Below, one piece after another: positions 1 to 7,094 of a stretch of DNA of 64,000 nt; the stretch's first letter is position 1, and each line of letters opens with the position of its first letter. The translations under genes and the position numbers were made by a program. The notes under the pieces are model-generated. The model searched no databases, was not told the origin of the DNA, and saw only the letters and a program-made list of their open reading frames with translations. The DNA comes from Agrococcus jejuensis (GTDB taxonomy: Bacteria > Actinomycetota > Actinomycetes > Actinomycetales > Microbacteriaceae), in assembly GCF_007679035.1 (NCBI RefSeq), contig NZ_VEFR01000004.1:124001-188000 (forward strand), given 5' to 3'.

Positions 1-1
1 C

Positions 2-409
2 GAGCGCATGGTCAAGGACGCCGAGGAGAACGCCGCGGCCGACAAGGCCCGCCGCGAGGCCGCCGAGACGCGCAACAACGCCGAGCAGCTCGTCTACTCG
101 GTCGAGAAGCTGCTGGCCGACAACGCCGAGCAGCTGCCCGACGACGTGAAGACCTCGGTGCAGGCCGACGTCGACGCCCTCAAGACGGCGCTCGCGGGCG
201 ACGACGACGAGGCGCTGAAGACGGCGTTCGACACGCTGAACGCGTCGCAGCAGAAGCTCGGCGAGGCGCTCTACCAGCAGCAGTCGCAGGCTGCGCCCGA
301 GGGCGAGCCCGGCGAGCAGCCGCAGGGCGAGCAGCCGTCGTCGAACGACGACGACGTGGTCGACGCCGAGATCGTCGACGACGAGGACGACAAGAACGAC
401 CGGAAGTGA
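2..409 (+). CDS. dnaK: DnaK (Hsp70) C-terminal end, 5'-truncated by window edge
   Basis: This is the last ~135 residues of the Hsp70 chaperone DnaK; the reading frame runs in from before base 1, so the ATG at 8 is an internal Met. What remains is the alpha-helical lid (ERMVKDAEENAAADKARREA, then a helix ending NAEQLVYSVEKLL) followed by a Gln/Pro-rich linker and the very acidic tail typical of actinobacterial DnaK (DDDVVDAEIVDDEDD). The ATPase and substrate-binding beta domains lie outside the window. It is the first gene of a dnaK-grpE-dnaJ-hspR operon; grpE starts 4 bases after the stop. Regulation by HspR is expected from the operon arrangement, but the promoter is not in view. Confidence 0.95.
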   Translation, partial: ERMVKDAEENAAADKARREAAETRNNAEQLVYSVEKLLADNAEQLPDDVKTSVQADVDALKTALAGDDDEALKTAFDTLNASQQKLGEALYQQQSQAAPEGEPGEQPQGEQPSSNDDDVVDAEIVDDEDDKNDRK

Positions 410-413
410 TCGC

Positions 414-1100
414 ATGAGCGACGACATCCGACCCGAGGACGAGGGCCCCGTCTTCCGCGACAAGCGGAGGATCGACCCCGAGACCGGCGAGGCGCGGCAG
501 AGCCCTGCGGATGCGCAGGCAGCCGCGGAGCAGGCGGCGGCCGAGACGACGGAGCAGGCGGCGGATGCGGGTGCCGAGGCACCCGCGCCCGCCCCCGCAT
601 CCGACGACCTGAGCGCCGAGGACCGTGCGCTGCTCGAGGGCGAGGCCGAGCGCCTCGCCGCCGAGCAGGCGAGCTTCGACGCCCAGATCGCCGTGGCGAA
701 GGACGAGGTGCGCAGGCTGCAGGCCGAGTACGTCAACTACCGCAACCGCGTCGAGCGCGAGCGGGCCGCCGACAAGGTGGCGACGACGGCATCCGTGCTG
801 TCGGCGCTGCTGCCGGCCCTCGACGACCTCGACCGGGCCGAGCAGCACGGCGACCTCGAGGGCTCGCCGCTCGCGATCGTCGCGCAGAAGCTGCGCGGCT
901 CCATCGCGGGGCTCGGGCTCGAGGCCGTGGGCGTCGTGGGCGAGCCGTTCGACACGGCCGTGCACGAGGCGATCGCGCAGCTGCCGAACCCGGAGGTGAC
1001 CGAGATGGTCGTCGCCGACGTCGTGCAGCGCGGCTACCGCATCGGCGAGCGCCTCGTGCGCCCCGCGAAGGTGGCCGTGTTCGTGCCCGCTGGCGAGTAG
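414..1100 (+). CDS. grpE: GrpE nucleotide exchange factor
   Basis: GrpE drives ADP release from DnaK. The 228-residue product has a long charged, Ala/Glu-rich disordered head (residues 1-75), a heptad-like coiled-coil helix (about 75-130, including QIAVAKDEVRRLQAEYVNYR) and the C-terminal beta domain that contacts DnaK, recognisable from EAVGVVGEPFDTAVHEAI and the end GYRIGERLVRPAKVAVF. Residues 117-160 contain the conserved ALLPALDDLDRA helix. It lies between dnaK (4-base gap) and dnaJ (4-base gap), so it is part of one transcript. The head is longer than in E. coli GrpE, as is usual for actinobacteria. Confidence 0.96.
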   Translation: MSDDIRPEDEGPVFRDKRRIDPETGEARQSPADAQAAAEQAAAETTEQAADAGAEAPAPAPASDDLSAEDRALLEGEAERLAAEQASFDAQIAVAKDEVRRLQAEYVNYRNRVERERAADKVATTASVLSALLPALDDLDRAEQHGDLEGSPLAIVAQKLRGSIAGLGLEAVGVVGEPFDTAVHEAIAQLPNPEVTEMVVADVVQRGYRIGERLVRPAKVAVFVPAGE

Positions 1101-1104
1101 TCGC

Positions 1105-2058
1105 ATGGCGAGCAACGACTGGTTCGACAAGGACTTCTACAAGGTCCTCGGCGTCGCGAAGGACGTCGAGGCCGCCGACCTGAAGAAGCAGTACCGCAAG
1201 CTCGCGCGGCAGTTCCACCCCGACTCGAACCCCGGCGACGCGAAGGCGGAGGCGCGGTTCAAGGAGATCTCCGAGGCGTTCACGGTGCTGTCTGATCCGA
1301 AGCAGCGCGAGGAGTACGACTCCGTGCGCGCCATGGCGGGTGGGCGTCCGCGCTTCGCTCCCGGTGCGCAAGGCGGCTTCGAGGACGTCTTCGGCGGCAT
1401 GTTCAACCAGGGTGGCGGCCCGCGGGTGCAGTACTCGCAGGGCGACTTCGAGGACATCCTCGGCGGCATGTTCGGCGGCGGCGGTGGCGGCTTCGGCGGC
1501 CAGCGTGCACCGCAGCGGGGCCGCGACGTCACCGCGAACGCGCAGCTCGACTTCCTCTCGGCCGTGCAGGGCGACACGCTCAAGCTCACGGTCGGCGGTC
1601 GCTCCATGACCGTCAAGATCCCCGCGGGCGTGCACGACGGCCAGAAGATCCGCATCGGCGGCAAGGGCCAGGCATCCATCACGAACGGGGCGCCCGGCGA
1701 CCTCATCGTCACGGTGCAGGTGCGGCCGCATCCGGTGTTCCGCATGGACGGGCGCGACATCCGCCTCGACGTGCCGGTGACGTTCACGGAGGCCGCGCTC
1801 GGCGCGACCATCGAGGTGCCGACCGTCGGCGGCGGCACCGTGCGCCTCAAGGTCGCGGCCGGCACCCCCTCGGGCCGCGTGCTGCGCGTCAAGGGCAAGG
1901 GCGTCGCGGCCAAGCAGGGCACCGGCGATCTGCTGGCGACCGTGCAGGTCGCGGTACCGTCGCACCTGAACGCCGCGCAGCGCGAGGCGCTGGAGGCGTT
2001 CGCGGCGGCCTCGGGCGACGAGTCGCCCAGGGACGACCTGCTGTCGAAGGCGAGGTGA
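1105..2058 (+). CDS. dnaJ: DnaJ-family co-chaperone without zinc finger
   Basis: A J-protein that stimulates the ATPase of DnaK. The J-domain occupies residues 1-75 with the diagnostic HPD at 38-40. It is followed by a Gly/Phe-rich region (about 78-135) that contains a near-duplicate FEDVFGGMF / FEDILGGMF, then the two-barrel C-terminal substrate domain (about 140-300; DVTANAQLDF, VKIPAGVHDGQKIRIGGKGQ). No CxxCxGxG repeats are present, so this is a type II (CbpA-like) J-protein in the operon slot where a zinc-finger DnaJ is often found. At 317 residues it is shorter than classical DnaJ (~375). It overlaps hspR by 4 bases (GTGA), which suggests translational coupling. Confidence 0.93.
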   Translation: MASNDWFDKDFYKVLGVAKDVEAADLKKQYRKLARQFHPDSNPGDAKAEARFKEISEAFTVLSDPKQREEYDSVRAMAGGRPRFAPGAQGGFEDVFGGMFNQGGGPRVQYSQGDFEDILGGMFGGGGGGFGGQRAPQRGRDVTANAQLDFLSAVQGDTLKLTVGGRSMTVKIPAGVHDGQKIRIGGKGQASITNGAPGDLIVTVQVRPHPVFRMDGRDIRLDVPVTFTEAALGATIEVPTVGGGTVRLKVAAGTPSGRVLRVKGKGVAAKQGTGDLLATVQVAVPSHLNAAQREALEAFAAASGDESPRDDLLSKAR

Positions 2059-2492
2059 GCGTGGGGCGCATGCCGGAGGAGCTCGACGAGACGAGCCCGA
2101 TCTTCTCGATCGCGGCCGCGGCCGAGCTCGCGGGCATGCACCCCCAGACGCTGCGCCAGTACGACCGCATCGGGCTCGTGCAGCCGCAGCGCACCGCAGG
2201 CAACACGCGTCGATACTCGATGCGCGACATCGGGCAGCTGCGCCAGGTGCAGCTGCTGTCGCAGGAGGGCGTGTCGCTCGAGGGCATCCGCCGCATCCTC
2301 GACCTGTCGAACGAGGTGCGCGGTCTCAAGGAGCGTGTGCGCGAGCTCGAGGCGACGCTCGCCGACCAGGTGATCGACCGGCGGGGACGCGTGTTCGCGG
2401 CAGGGGTCGAGGGCGTCACCTCGATCCGCTCGGGCGCGCGGCCCGCGAAGCGCAACCAGGTCGTCGTGTGGCGGCCGCTGCATCGCGGCTGA
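2055..2492 (+). CDS. hspR: HspR, MerR-family heat-shock repressor
   Basis: HspR represses the dnaK operon and, in many actinobacteria, clpB, by binding the inverted repeat HAIR with DnaK as co-repressor. The 145-residue product has the MerR winged HTH from about residue 14 (FSIAAAAELAGMHPQTLRQYDRIGL) including the HspR-type LRQYDRIGLVQPQRTAGNTRRYS, and a short coiled-coil tail (LKERVRELEATL). It starts with GTG overlapping the dnaJ stop. A HAIR-like site is present in this same window in front of clpB (37175-37195). This placement as last gene of the dnaK operon is the classic autoregulated arrangement. Confidence 0.95.
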   Translation: MSVGRMPEELDETSPIFSIAAAAELAGMHPQTLRQYDRIGLVQPQRTAGNTRRYSMRDIGQLRQVQLLSQEGVSLEGIRRILDLSNEVRGLKERVRELEATLADQVIDRRGRVFAAGVEGVTSIRSGARPAKRNQVVVWRPLHRG

Positions 2493-2515
2493 CGTCGTCG
2501 CTCGCTCCCTGAGCT

Positions 2516-2577
2516 GCGCCCTTCGAGGATCGCTGCGCTCGCACGTCAGGATCCGCGTTGCGAGCCTCGAAGGGTGC
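2516..2577. terminator. Inverted repeat after hspR, probable terminator
   Basis: Arms GCGCCCTTCGAGG (2516-2528) and CCTCGAAGGGTGC (2565-2577) pair with one mismatch around a 36-base loop that can itself fold. It lies between the hspR stop and the next gene. No T-tract follows, as is common for high-GC genomes, so termination is inferred from position only. Confidence 0.45.
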
Positions 2578-2661
2578 ACGAGCTGCGCAGGCTGCACGCA
2601 CCTCGTGGGCTCGCGTCGAGGCTCATTCCGTTCGCACCTCAACGCCCGGTCGTCGCCGGTG

Positions 2662-2667
2662 CATGAT
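2662..2667 (+). promoter_or_regulatory. Candidate -10 of a leaderless promoter
   Basis: CATGAT followed by exactly six bases and then the GTG start at 2674. The same spacing recurs before many genes in this window (see findings), which points to a leaderless mRNA. No -35 was assigned. Confidence 0.35.
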
Positions 2668-2673
2668 GGTGCC

Positions 2674-3405
2674 GTGATCGACCCCGCCGCGACCCCGCCG
2701 ACCGAGCCGACCCGTCCGACGACGCCGCTGCCGGATGCGCCGACCGCGGTGACGCCGCCGGCGACGCCCGCGCCGGCGAAGGCCGAGCCCGCGAAGCCCC
2801 CGGCAGCCGCCGCTGCGACGCCCGCGAAGCCCCTCACCCCCGAGCGCAGGGCGCGCCGAGGCGCCATCGTGGCCGGCGCCATCGCCCTGCCGCTCGTCAC
2901 GGCCGGGTTCGCGCTGCTCGCCGTGCCGCTCGCGATCTGGCAGCTCGCGACGATCGTGAAGACCGTCGTCGTCGTCATCGCGAACGCCGTGGCCGGCACG
3001 GGTGCCGCGGCCGACGCGAACGCGACGCTCGCATCCATCGATCCTGACGCGATGTCGGGCATCACCATCGCCTTCGCGATCGTCGGCGTCGTGCTGCTCG
3101 TGGGCGGCGCCGTCGTGAGCGTGCTCGTGCTGCGGGCCCACGGCGTGCCGCGCCCCGGCATGGTCACGACCGTGGCCGTGCCGATGGGCAGCCTCGTGGC
3201 GACGATCGTCACCGGCACGGTCGGCGCGCTCGGCGGCCTGCTGTTCGGCACGAGCGACACGCTGAGCCAGGTGCTCGGCAACGCCGCGGTCGCGATCGCC
3301 CTCACGGCCATCGGCTCGGGTGTCGCGACGATCGTCGCCGGTGCGCTCGTGTGGCTGTGGATGGCAGGCATCTTCCACGAGCGCGCGGAGCCCGCGAGGC
3401 GCTGA
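2674..3405 (+). CDS. Four-helix membrane protein with Pro/Ala-rich head (paralogue 1)
   Basis: Function unknown. The 243-residue product has a Pro/Thr/Ala-rich cytoplasmic head (about residues 1-60), then four hydrophobic segments: IVAGAIALPLVTAGFALLAV, a segment around ITIAFAIVGVVLLVGG, one at VAVPMGSLVATIVTGTVGAL, and one near the C-terminus (IALTAIGSGVATIVAGALVW). The loop between helices 2 and 3 reads VLVLRAHGVPRPG, which resembles VRVLRRAGVPRAR in the protein at 4738-5400, so the two look like paralogues. I chose GTG 2674, which has a leaderless-type -10 six bases upstream; an in-frame GTG at 2605 would add a low-complexity extension inside a probable terminator. It is followed by two similar membrane proteins. 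Confidence 0.75.
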   Translation: MIDPAATPPTEPTRPTTPLPDAPTAVTPPATPAPAKAEPAKPPAAAAATPAKPLTPERRARRGAIVAGAIALPLVTAGFALLAVPLAIWQLATIVKTVVVVIANAVAGTGAAADANATLASIDPDAMSGITIAFAIVGVVLLVGGAVVSVLVLRAHGVPRPGMVTTVAVPMGSLVATIVTGTVGALGGLLFGTSDTLSQVLGNAAVAIALTAIGSGVATIVAGALVWLWMAGIFHERAEPARR

Positions 3406-3466
3406 GCGCCGCGGGACGTGCGGGCCGCGCCGAGCCGCGGTGCACGATCGTCCCAGCGACGAGCGG

Positions 3467-3472
3467 TACCGT
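3467..3472 (+). promoter_or_regulatory. Candidate -10 of a leaderless promoter
   Basis: TACCGT, seven bases before the GTG start at 3480; fits the TANNNT-type actinobacterial -10 and a transcript that begins at the start codon. Confidence 0.4.
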
Positions 3473-3479
3473 CGCGGAC

Positions 3480-4736
3480 GTGAGCGAGCTCGAGGCCCCG
3501 CCGCCGCCAGGCAGCGACACCCCCGTGCCCTCCGACGTCGTCGCGAAGCCGAGACGCCGCCGCGCCGTCGAGTCCGCGCCCGACGGTCTCGTGCCCCAGA
3601 CCGCGATGGCGCAGCGTGCCGAGCGTCGCGAGCGAGAGCGCCGTGCACGCGCCCTGCCCCCGCCGCTCGCGAACCCGATGGCGAACGCCGTGCCGCCCTC
3701 CGTCGCGGCGCGGATGGCGTGGGAGGCGCAGCAGCGCGACGTGCAGCGCATGCCTCCGGCGCCGCAGGCGGCCTGGCCGCAGACGCCTGCGCATCCCGCT
3801 CCGCAGCAGCAGCCCGCGCCGGCCCCGGTCGCCCTCGCGCACCCCGCACCCGTCGGCTGGTCGCCGTACGGCCAGCCGGGTCCGTACGGCCAGCCGGGTC
3901 CGTACGGCCAGCCTGGTCCGTACGGCCAGTCGGGTCCGTACGGGCAGCCTGGTCCGCACGGGCAGCCTGGTCCGTACGGCCAGCCGGGTCCGTACGCCGT
4001 CGCCTCGCCCTTCGGGGCGCCTGCTCCATACGGGCCGTCGCCCATGCCGTTCCCTCCCGTGCTGCAGGCGCCGCCGAAGCGGAGGCTCACGCGCAGGCAG
4101 ACGCGTGCGGCGCTGCTCGGCTCGCTCGTGGGTCAGCTGCTGCTCGCGCTCGCGACGCACCTGCTCGTCACCGCCGCCATCGTGCTGCTGCTCTGGGGCA
4201 CCTTCTCCGAGGGCGGCACGAGCGGCCTCGACGCGCTCGAGGCCGACAGCCTCACCGACCTCGTCGCGTTCTGGGCCGACCCGGCGCGCATCCCGATCAC
4301 GATCGTCATCGTGCTGCTCGTCACGGGAGCGATCGGGGCGGCCGGATGCGTCGCCAGCTTCCTCTGGCAGCGTTCGGCCGGGCTCGTGGGCATCAAGCGA
4401 TCGATCGCGCTCGCCTACGCGACGACGACCGCGATCGGCGGCTTCGTCGGCTCGGCCGGCTGGCCGACCGCGCTCGTCGGCGGACTCTTCTTCGCGCTCG
4501 CCTCGTCGTCGTCGACGTTCACGATCGGCTCGATGTGGGGCTACCTCTTCCTCTGCCTCGGGGTGGCGATCGTGCTCACGGGCGCCGTCGGCATGCTGTT
4601 CGGCTGGATCTACCTGCTCGCGTTCCGCCCGCGTCCGACGTGGGCGCAGGTCGAGGCGGAGGCGCGGCAGGCGGAGGTCGACGCCGAACGTCGCGCGGCC
4701 GAGGCCGACGCGGCCGAGCTCGCGCGGGTCGACTGA
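3480..4736 (+). CDS. Membrane protein with PYGQPG repeat head (paralogue 2)
   Basis: Function unknown; 418 residues. The N-terminal half is soluble, Pro/Ala/Arg-rich, and contains seven tandem six-residue units (PYGQPG with PYGQSG and PHGQPG variants, residues 129-170), encoded by an 18-bp tandem repeat. A basic stretch (PPKRRLTRRQTRAA) leads into four hydrophobic segments between about residues 215 and 395, with GCVASFLWQRSAGLVGIKRS as a cytoplasmic loop in the middle. The C-terminal tail is charged and Glu/Ala-rich. Pro-Tyr-Gly-Gln heads are common on actinobacterial small membrane proteins (for example DUF4190/DUF4870-type proteins). GTG 3480 was chosen because the upstream in-frame sequence belongs to the previous gene and a leaderless-type -10 precedes it. 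Confidence 0.75.
   Translation: MSELEAPPPPGSDTPVPSDVVAKPRRRRAVESAPDGLVPQTAMAQRAERRERERRARALPPPLANPMANAVPPSVAARMAWEAQQRDVQRMPPAPQAAWPQTPAHPAPQQQPAPAPVALAHPAPVGWSPYGQPGPYGQPGPYGQPGPYGQSGPYGQPGPHGQPGPYGQPGPYAVASPFGAPAPYGPSPMPFPPVLQAPPKRRLTRRQTRAALLGSLVGQLLLALATHLLVTAAIVLLLWGTFSEGGTSGLDALEADSLTDLVAFWADPARIPITIVIVLLVTGAIGAAGCVASFLWQRSAGLVGIKRSIALAYATTTAIGGFVGSAGWPTALVGGLFFALASSSSTFTIGSMWGYLFLCLGVAIVLTGAVGMLFGWIYLLAFRPRPTWAQVEAEARQAEVDAERRAAEADAAELARVD
3864..3989 (+). repeat. Seven tandem 18-bp units coding PYGQPG
   Basis: Units of the form CCGTACGGCCAGCCGGGT repeat seven times with a few substitutions inside the coding region at 3480-4736. The repeat stays in frame, so copy-number change would lengthen or shorten the Pro-rich head without breaking the gene. 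Confidence 0.9.
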
Positions 4737-4737
4737 C

Positions 4738-5400
4738 GTGGCGGGTCGCGCGCAGCGCATGCCGAGGCCAGCGCTGCCGCCGCACGTGCGTCGCGCGGCA
4801 CGCGACGCGGGCGGCTGGGGGCTGTCGCTCGTGTCGGTGGGCGTCAACGTCGTCGTCCTGCTGTCGGCCGTCGCGACGGGCGTCGCGTTCGCCCGCTGGG
4901 CGCTCCGCTCGCTCGTCGCGGGCTCCGACGGGGTCGAGGAGGCCGTCGACGAGTGGCTGGCGAGCATCGACCCGACGCCGTGGATCGTGACGGTCGCCAT
5001 CGCCCTGCTCCTCTCGGCGGGACTCGTGGCGCTCGGGGCGGCGACGAGCGTCCGCGTGCTGCGACGGGCCGGCGTGCCGCGCGCCCGCGAGATCACGTGG
5101 TGGTGCTGCGGCGTCGGCACGCTCGTGCAGGCGGCGATCACGATCGTCGGCAGCGGCGTGACGACGCTCGTCGGGCTGCTCACCGGTGGCCTCGGCCTCG
5201 GCATCGTCGTGGCGATCTCGCTCGTGCTGTCGACGGCGGTGTCGGCGATCGCCGGCTACGTCGCCGGCCCGAGGCTGTGGGCATGGCGCGTGCGGCGCGA
5301 CGGCGAGCGCGCGATGATCGGGGCGCGTTCGCTGGCCGAGAGGGTCGACGTCGGCGGAGAGCGACCCTCGCCCGGTGCCGACGTCGGGGACGCCCGATGA
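4738..5400 (+). CDS. Four-helix membrane protein (paralogue 3)
   Basis: Function unknown; 220 residues. Four hydrophobic segments at roughly 24-46 (GLSLVSVGVNVVVLLSAVAT), 82-105 (VTVAIALLLSAGLVALGAAT), 120-145 and 150-175 (GLGLGIVVAISLVLSTAVSA). The loop VRVLRRAGVPRAREITWW matches the VLVLRAHGVPRPG loop of the protein at 2674-3405. The GTG start follows the previous stop by one base, so these two are probably co-transcribed. The head is short and lacks the Pro-rich repeats of its neighbours. Confidence 0.75.
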   Translation: MAGRAQRMPRPALPPHVRRAARDAGGWGLSLVSVGVNVVVLLSAVATGVAFARWALRSLVAGSDGVEEAVDEWLASIDPTPWIVTVAIALLLSAGLVALGAATSVRVLRRAGVPRAREITWWCCGVGTLVQAAITIVGSGVTTLVGLLTGGLGLGIVVAISLVLSTAVSAIAGYVAGPRLWAWRVRRDGERAMIGARSLAERVDVGGERPSPGADVGDAR

Positions 5401-5555
5401 CGCAGCGCCGTGAGGACGGCCGCGTGCGCCGGATCCCGCCGTTCGCCCAGTAGGCGACGTCCGCAGGGCGTGGGCGTGACTGGCCCGACCCGAGCGCTGC
5501 CCGCGCCGCGTGCATCGCCCACCCCGGCGACGCCGAGCCGTGCCGCCCCTACCTG

Positions 5556-5561
5556 TTGACA
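5556..5561 (+). promoter_or_regulatory. Candidate -35 (TTGACA) for the rpiR/tct operon
   Basis: A perfect TTGACA; 17 bases downstream the sequence (5579-5584) is CAACCT, a weak -10 that runs into the left arm of the 44-bp palindrome. A regulator bound there would block RNA polymerase. Confidence 0.5.
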
Positions 5562-5581
5562 CGGCGACGTCGGTGTGCCAA

Positions 5582-5625
5582 CCTGCAGTCCTGCGCAGGA
5601 ATGCAAGCCTGCGCAGGACTGCAGG
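5582..5625. promoter_or_regulatory. 44-bp perfect palindromic operator upstream of rpiR
   Basis: The left arm CCTGCAGTCCTGCGCAGG (5582-5599) and right arm CCTGCGCAGGACTGCAGG (5608-5625) are exact reverse complements separated by 8 bases (AATGCAAG). Each arm contains the 10-bp palindrome CCTGCGCAGG (5590-5599 and 5608-5617), centres 18 bp apart, so two dimers could bind on nearby faces of the helix. The element covers the expected -10/+1 region. Autoregulation by the adjacent RpiR-family protein is inferred. Confidence 0.8.
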
Positions 5626-5650
5626 ACTCACGACGATGTGGAGGCCCGAC

Positions 5651-6499
5651 ATGGGGATCGCCGACTCGGCCCGACGGATGAGCGGCAGCCTGTCCGAGAC
5701 GGGCCGCCGCGCGCTCGACCATCTGCTCACCGACCCGCAGACCATGTCGCAGCTGTCCGCAGCGCAGGTCGCGGCGCAGCTCGGCGTGCACGAGACGACC
5801 CTCATCCGCCTCGCGACGCAGCTCGGGTTCCCCGGCTATCGCCAGTTCCGCGCGAGCCTCGCCGACGAGGGGCTCGAGCCCGTCACGAGCGCCGGACGCA
5901 TGATGAGCCGCCCCGACGACGCCTACACGCTCGACGCCCTCGTCGACGACGAGGTCGCTGCGATGCAGCGGCTCGCTCGCTCGGTCGCGCAGCACGAGGT
6001 CGACGAGCTCGCGCAGCGCATCCTCGACGCACGCGCCGTCTACCTCTTCGGTCCGCCGTACGCCAGCAGCTCGATCGAGCTGCTCGCGCGTCGCGTGCGT
6101 CGCGTCGGCATCCTGCCGATCGTGCTCCCCACGAGCGGCAGGCTCATCGCCGAGCACCTCACCTCGCTCACCGAGGACGACCTGCTCCTGTCGTTCGTGT
6201 TCCGACGCCCCGATCCGCGGCTGTCGCGGATCGCCGCCTACGCCCAGAGCGTCGGCGCGGCGACGGCCGTCATCGCCGACGAGGAGGGGCTCGGGCTCGA
6301 CCCTCGCCCCGACCAGCTGCTCGTGGCACCGCGCGGTCCGCGCTCCAACCAGCGCTCGCTCATCGTGCCCGCGGTGCTCATCTACGCACTGCAGTTCTCG
6401 CTCTTCCACCTGGCGCGCGAGCGCACGGGCGAGGCGCTCCTGCTGCTCGACGACCTCGCACGATCGGTGGGTGACGATGAGCCTTCGCACTGGGGCTGA
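5651..6499 (+). CDS. RpiR-family transcriptional regulator (HTH + SIS)
   Basis: A 282-residue regulator with an N-terminal RpiR-type HTH (about 1-80; SAAQVAAQLGVHETTLIRLATQLGFPGYRQFR) and a C-terminal SIS sugar-isomerase-like ligand domain (about 105-270; ARAVYLFGPPYASSSIELLARR). RpiR proteins usually sense phosphorylated sugars, but several control carboxylate transport; here the next genes encode a tripartite tricarboxylate transporter. The ATG at 5651 is preceded by GGAGG (5640-5644), better than the ATG at 5636. The stop lies inside tctB, so the two are translationally coupled and the regulator is the first gene of the operon. A 44-bp palindrome sits just upstream. Confidence 0.88.
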   Translation: MGIADSARRMSGSLSETGRRALDHLLTDPQTMSQLSAAQVAAQLGVHETTLIRLATQLGFPGYRQFRASLADEGLEPVTSAGRMMSRPDDAYTLDALVDDEVAAMQRLARSVAQHEVDELAQRILDARAVYLFGPPYASSSIELLARRVRRVGILPIVLPTSGRLIAEHLTSLTEDDLLLSFVFRRPDPRLSRIAAYAQSVGAATAVIADEEGLGLDPRPDQLLVAPRGPRSNQRSLIVPAVLIYALQFSLFHLARERTGEALLLLDDLARSVGDDEPSHWG

Positions 6500-7061
6500 C
6501 GACGTCGTCGGCCAGCCTGGCGACGCGGCGCCCGATGGCGCCGCGACGTCGACGGAGTCGCTCGTCAGCTGGACGCCGCGGGCCTTCCGCATCGCGAACG
6601 TCTGCGGCGCCGCAGCCGCCGCCGCGCTCGCCGCTGCGATCCTCATCGCCTCGCAGGACTTCGCCTTCCGCGTCCGCGACCTCCCCGGTCCCGCGTTCTT
6701 CCCCGTCGTCATCGGCGTCGGGCTCCTCGGGCTCTCGCTCGCGTGGCTCGTGCTGTCGATCGCCGGTCGCATCCCGCTCGACGACGAGGTCGAGGCACCG
6801 CCGGACCGATCGGCGGCGATCCGGGCGATCGCATCGCTCGGCGTCGTGGCCGCGAGCGCATTCGCGCTGCAGCCCCTCGGCTACCCCCTCACGACCGCGA
6901 TCGCCGTCACGGTGCTCGCGCTGCTCGCTCGCGCACGACTGCGAGCGGCGATCCCCGCCGGCGTCGGCTTCGCCGTGCTCAGCTTCCTGCTCGTCACCAC
7001 CGCACTTGGCGTGCAGCTGCCCACCGGCGTGCTGCGTCCGCTCCTCGTCGGCCTGCTCTGA
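6471..7061 (+). CDS. tctB: Tripartite tricarboxylate transporter, small membrane subunit TctB
   Basis: The small four-helix subunit of a TTT-family importer. The 196-residue product has a hydrophilic head, then helices at about 41-62 (VCGAAAAAALAAAILIA), 72-98 (PAFFPVVIGVGLLGLSLAWLVL), 115-135 and a hairpin at 140-190. The motif RDLPGPAFFPVVIG is characteristic of TctB (a periplasm-facing loop ahead of a helix). It overlaps the end of rpiR by 29 bases; an alternative ATG lies six bases further in. tctA starts 33 bases after the stop. Confidence 0.85.
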   Translation: MTMSLRTGADDVVGQPGDAAPDGAATSTESLVSWTPRAFRIANVCGAAAAAALAAAILIASQDFAFRVRDLPGPAFFPVVIGVGLLGLSLAWLVLSIAGRIPLDDEVEAPPDRSAAIRAIASLGVVAASAFALQPLGYPLTTAIAVTVLALLARARLRAAIPAGVGFAVLSFLLVTTALGVQLPTGVLRPLLVGLL

Positions 7062-7094
7062 CCAGGCCCGACCCAGACGAAAGGCGATGTCGAC

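Noticed and set aside
1137..5204. A 1355-codon open frame on the minus strand
   Set aside because: Antisense to dnaJ, hspR and three membrane-protein genes with convincing domains. Composition (Arg/Pro/Ser-rich, no domain) is a high-GC artefact.
5397..5453. 18-codon ORF (MTQRREDGRVRRIPPFAQ) overlapping the end of paralogue 3
   Set aside because: It has the ATGA overlap of a coupled gene, but it is too short and unlike anything known to support as a gene.
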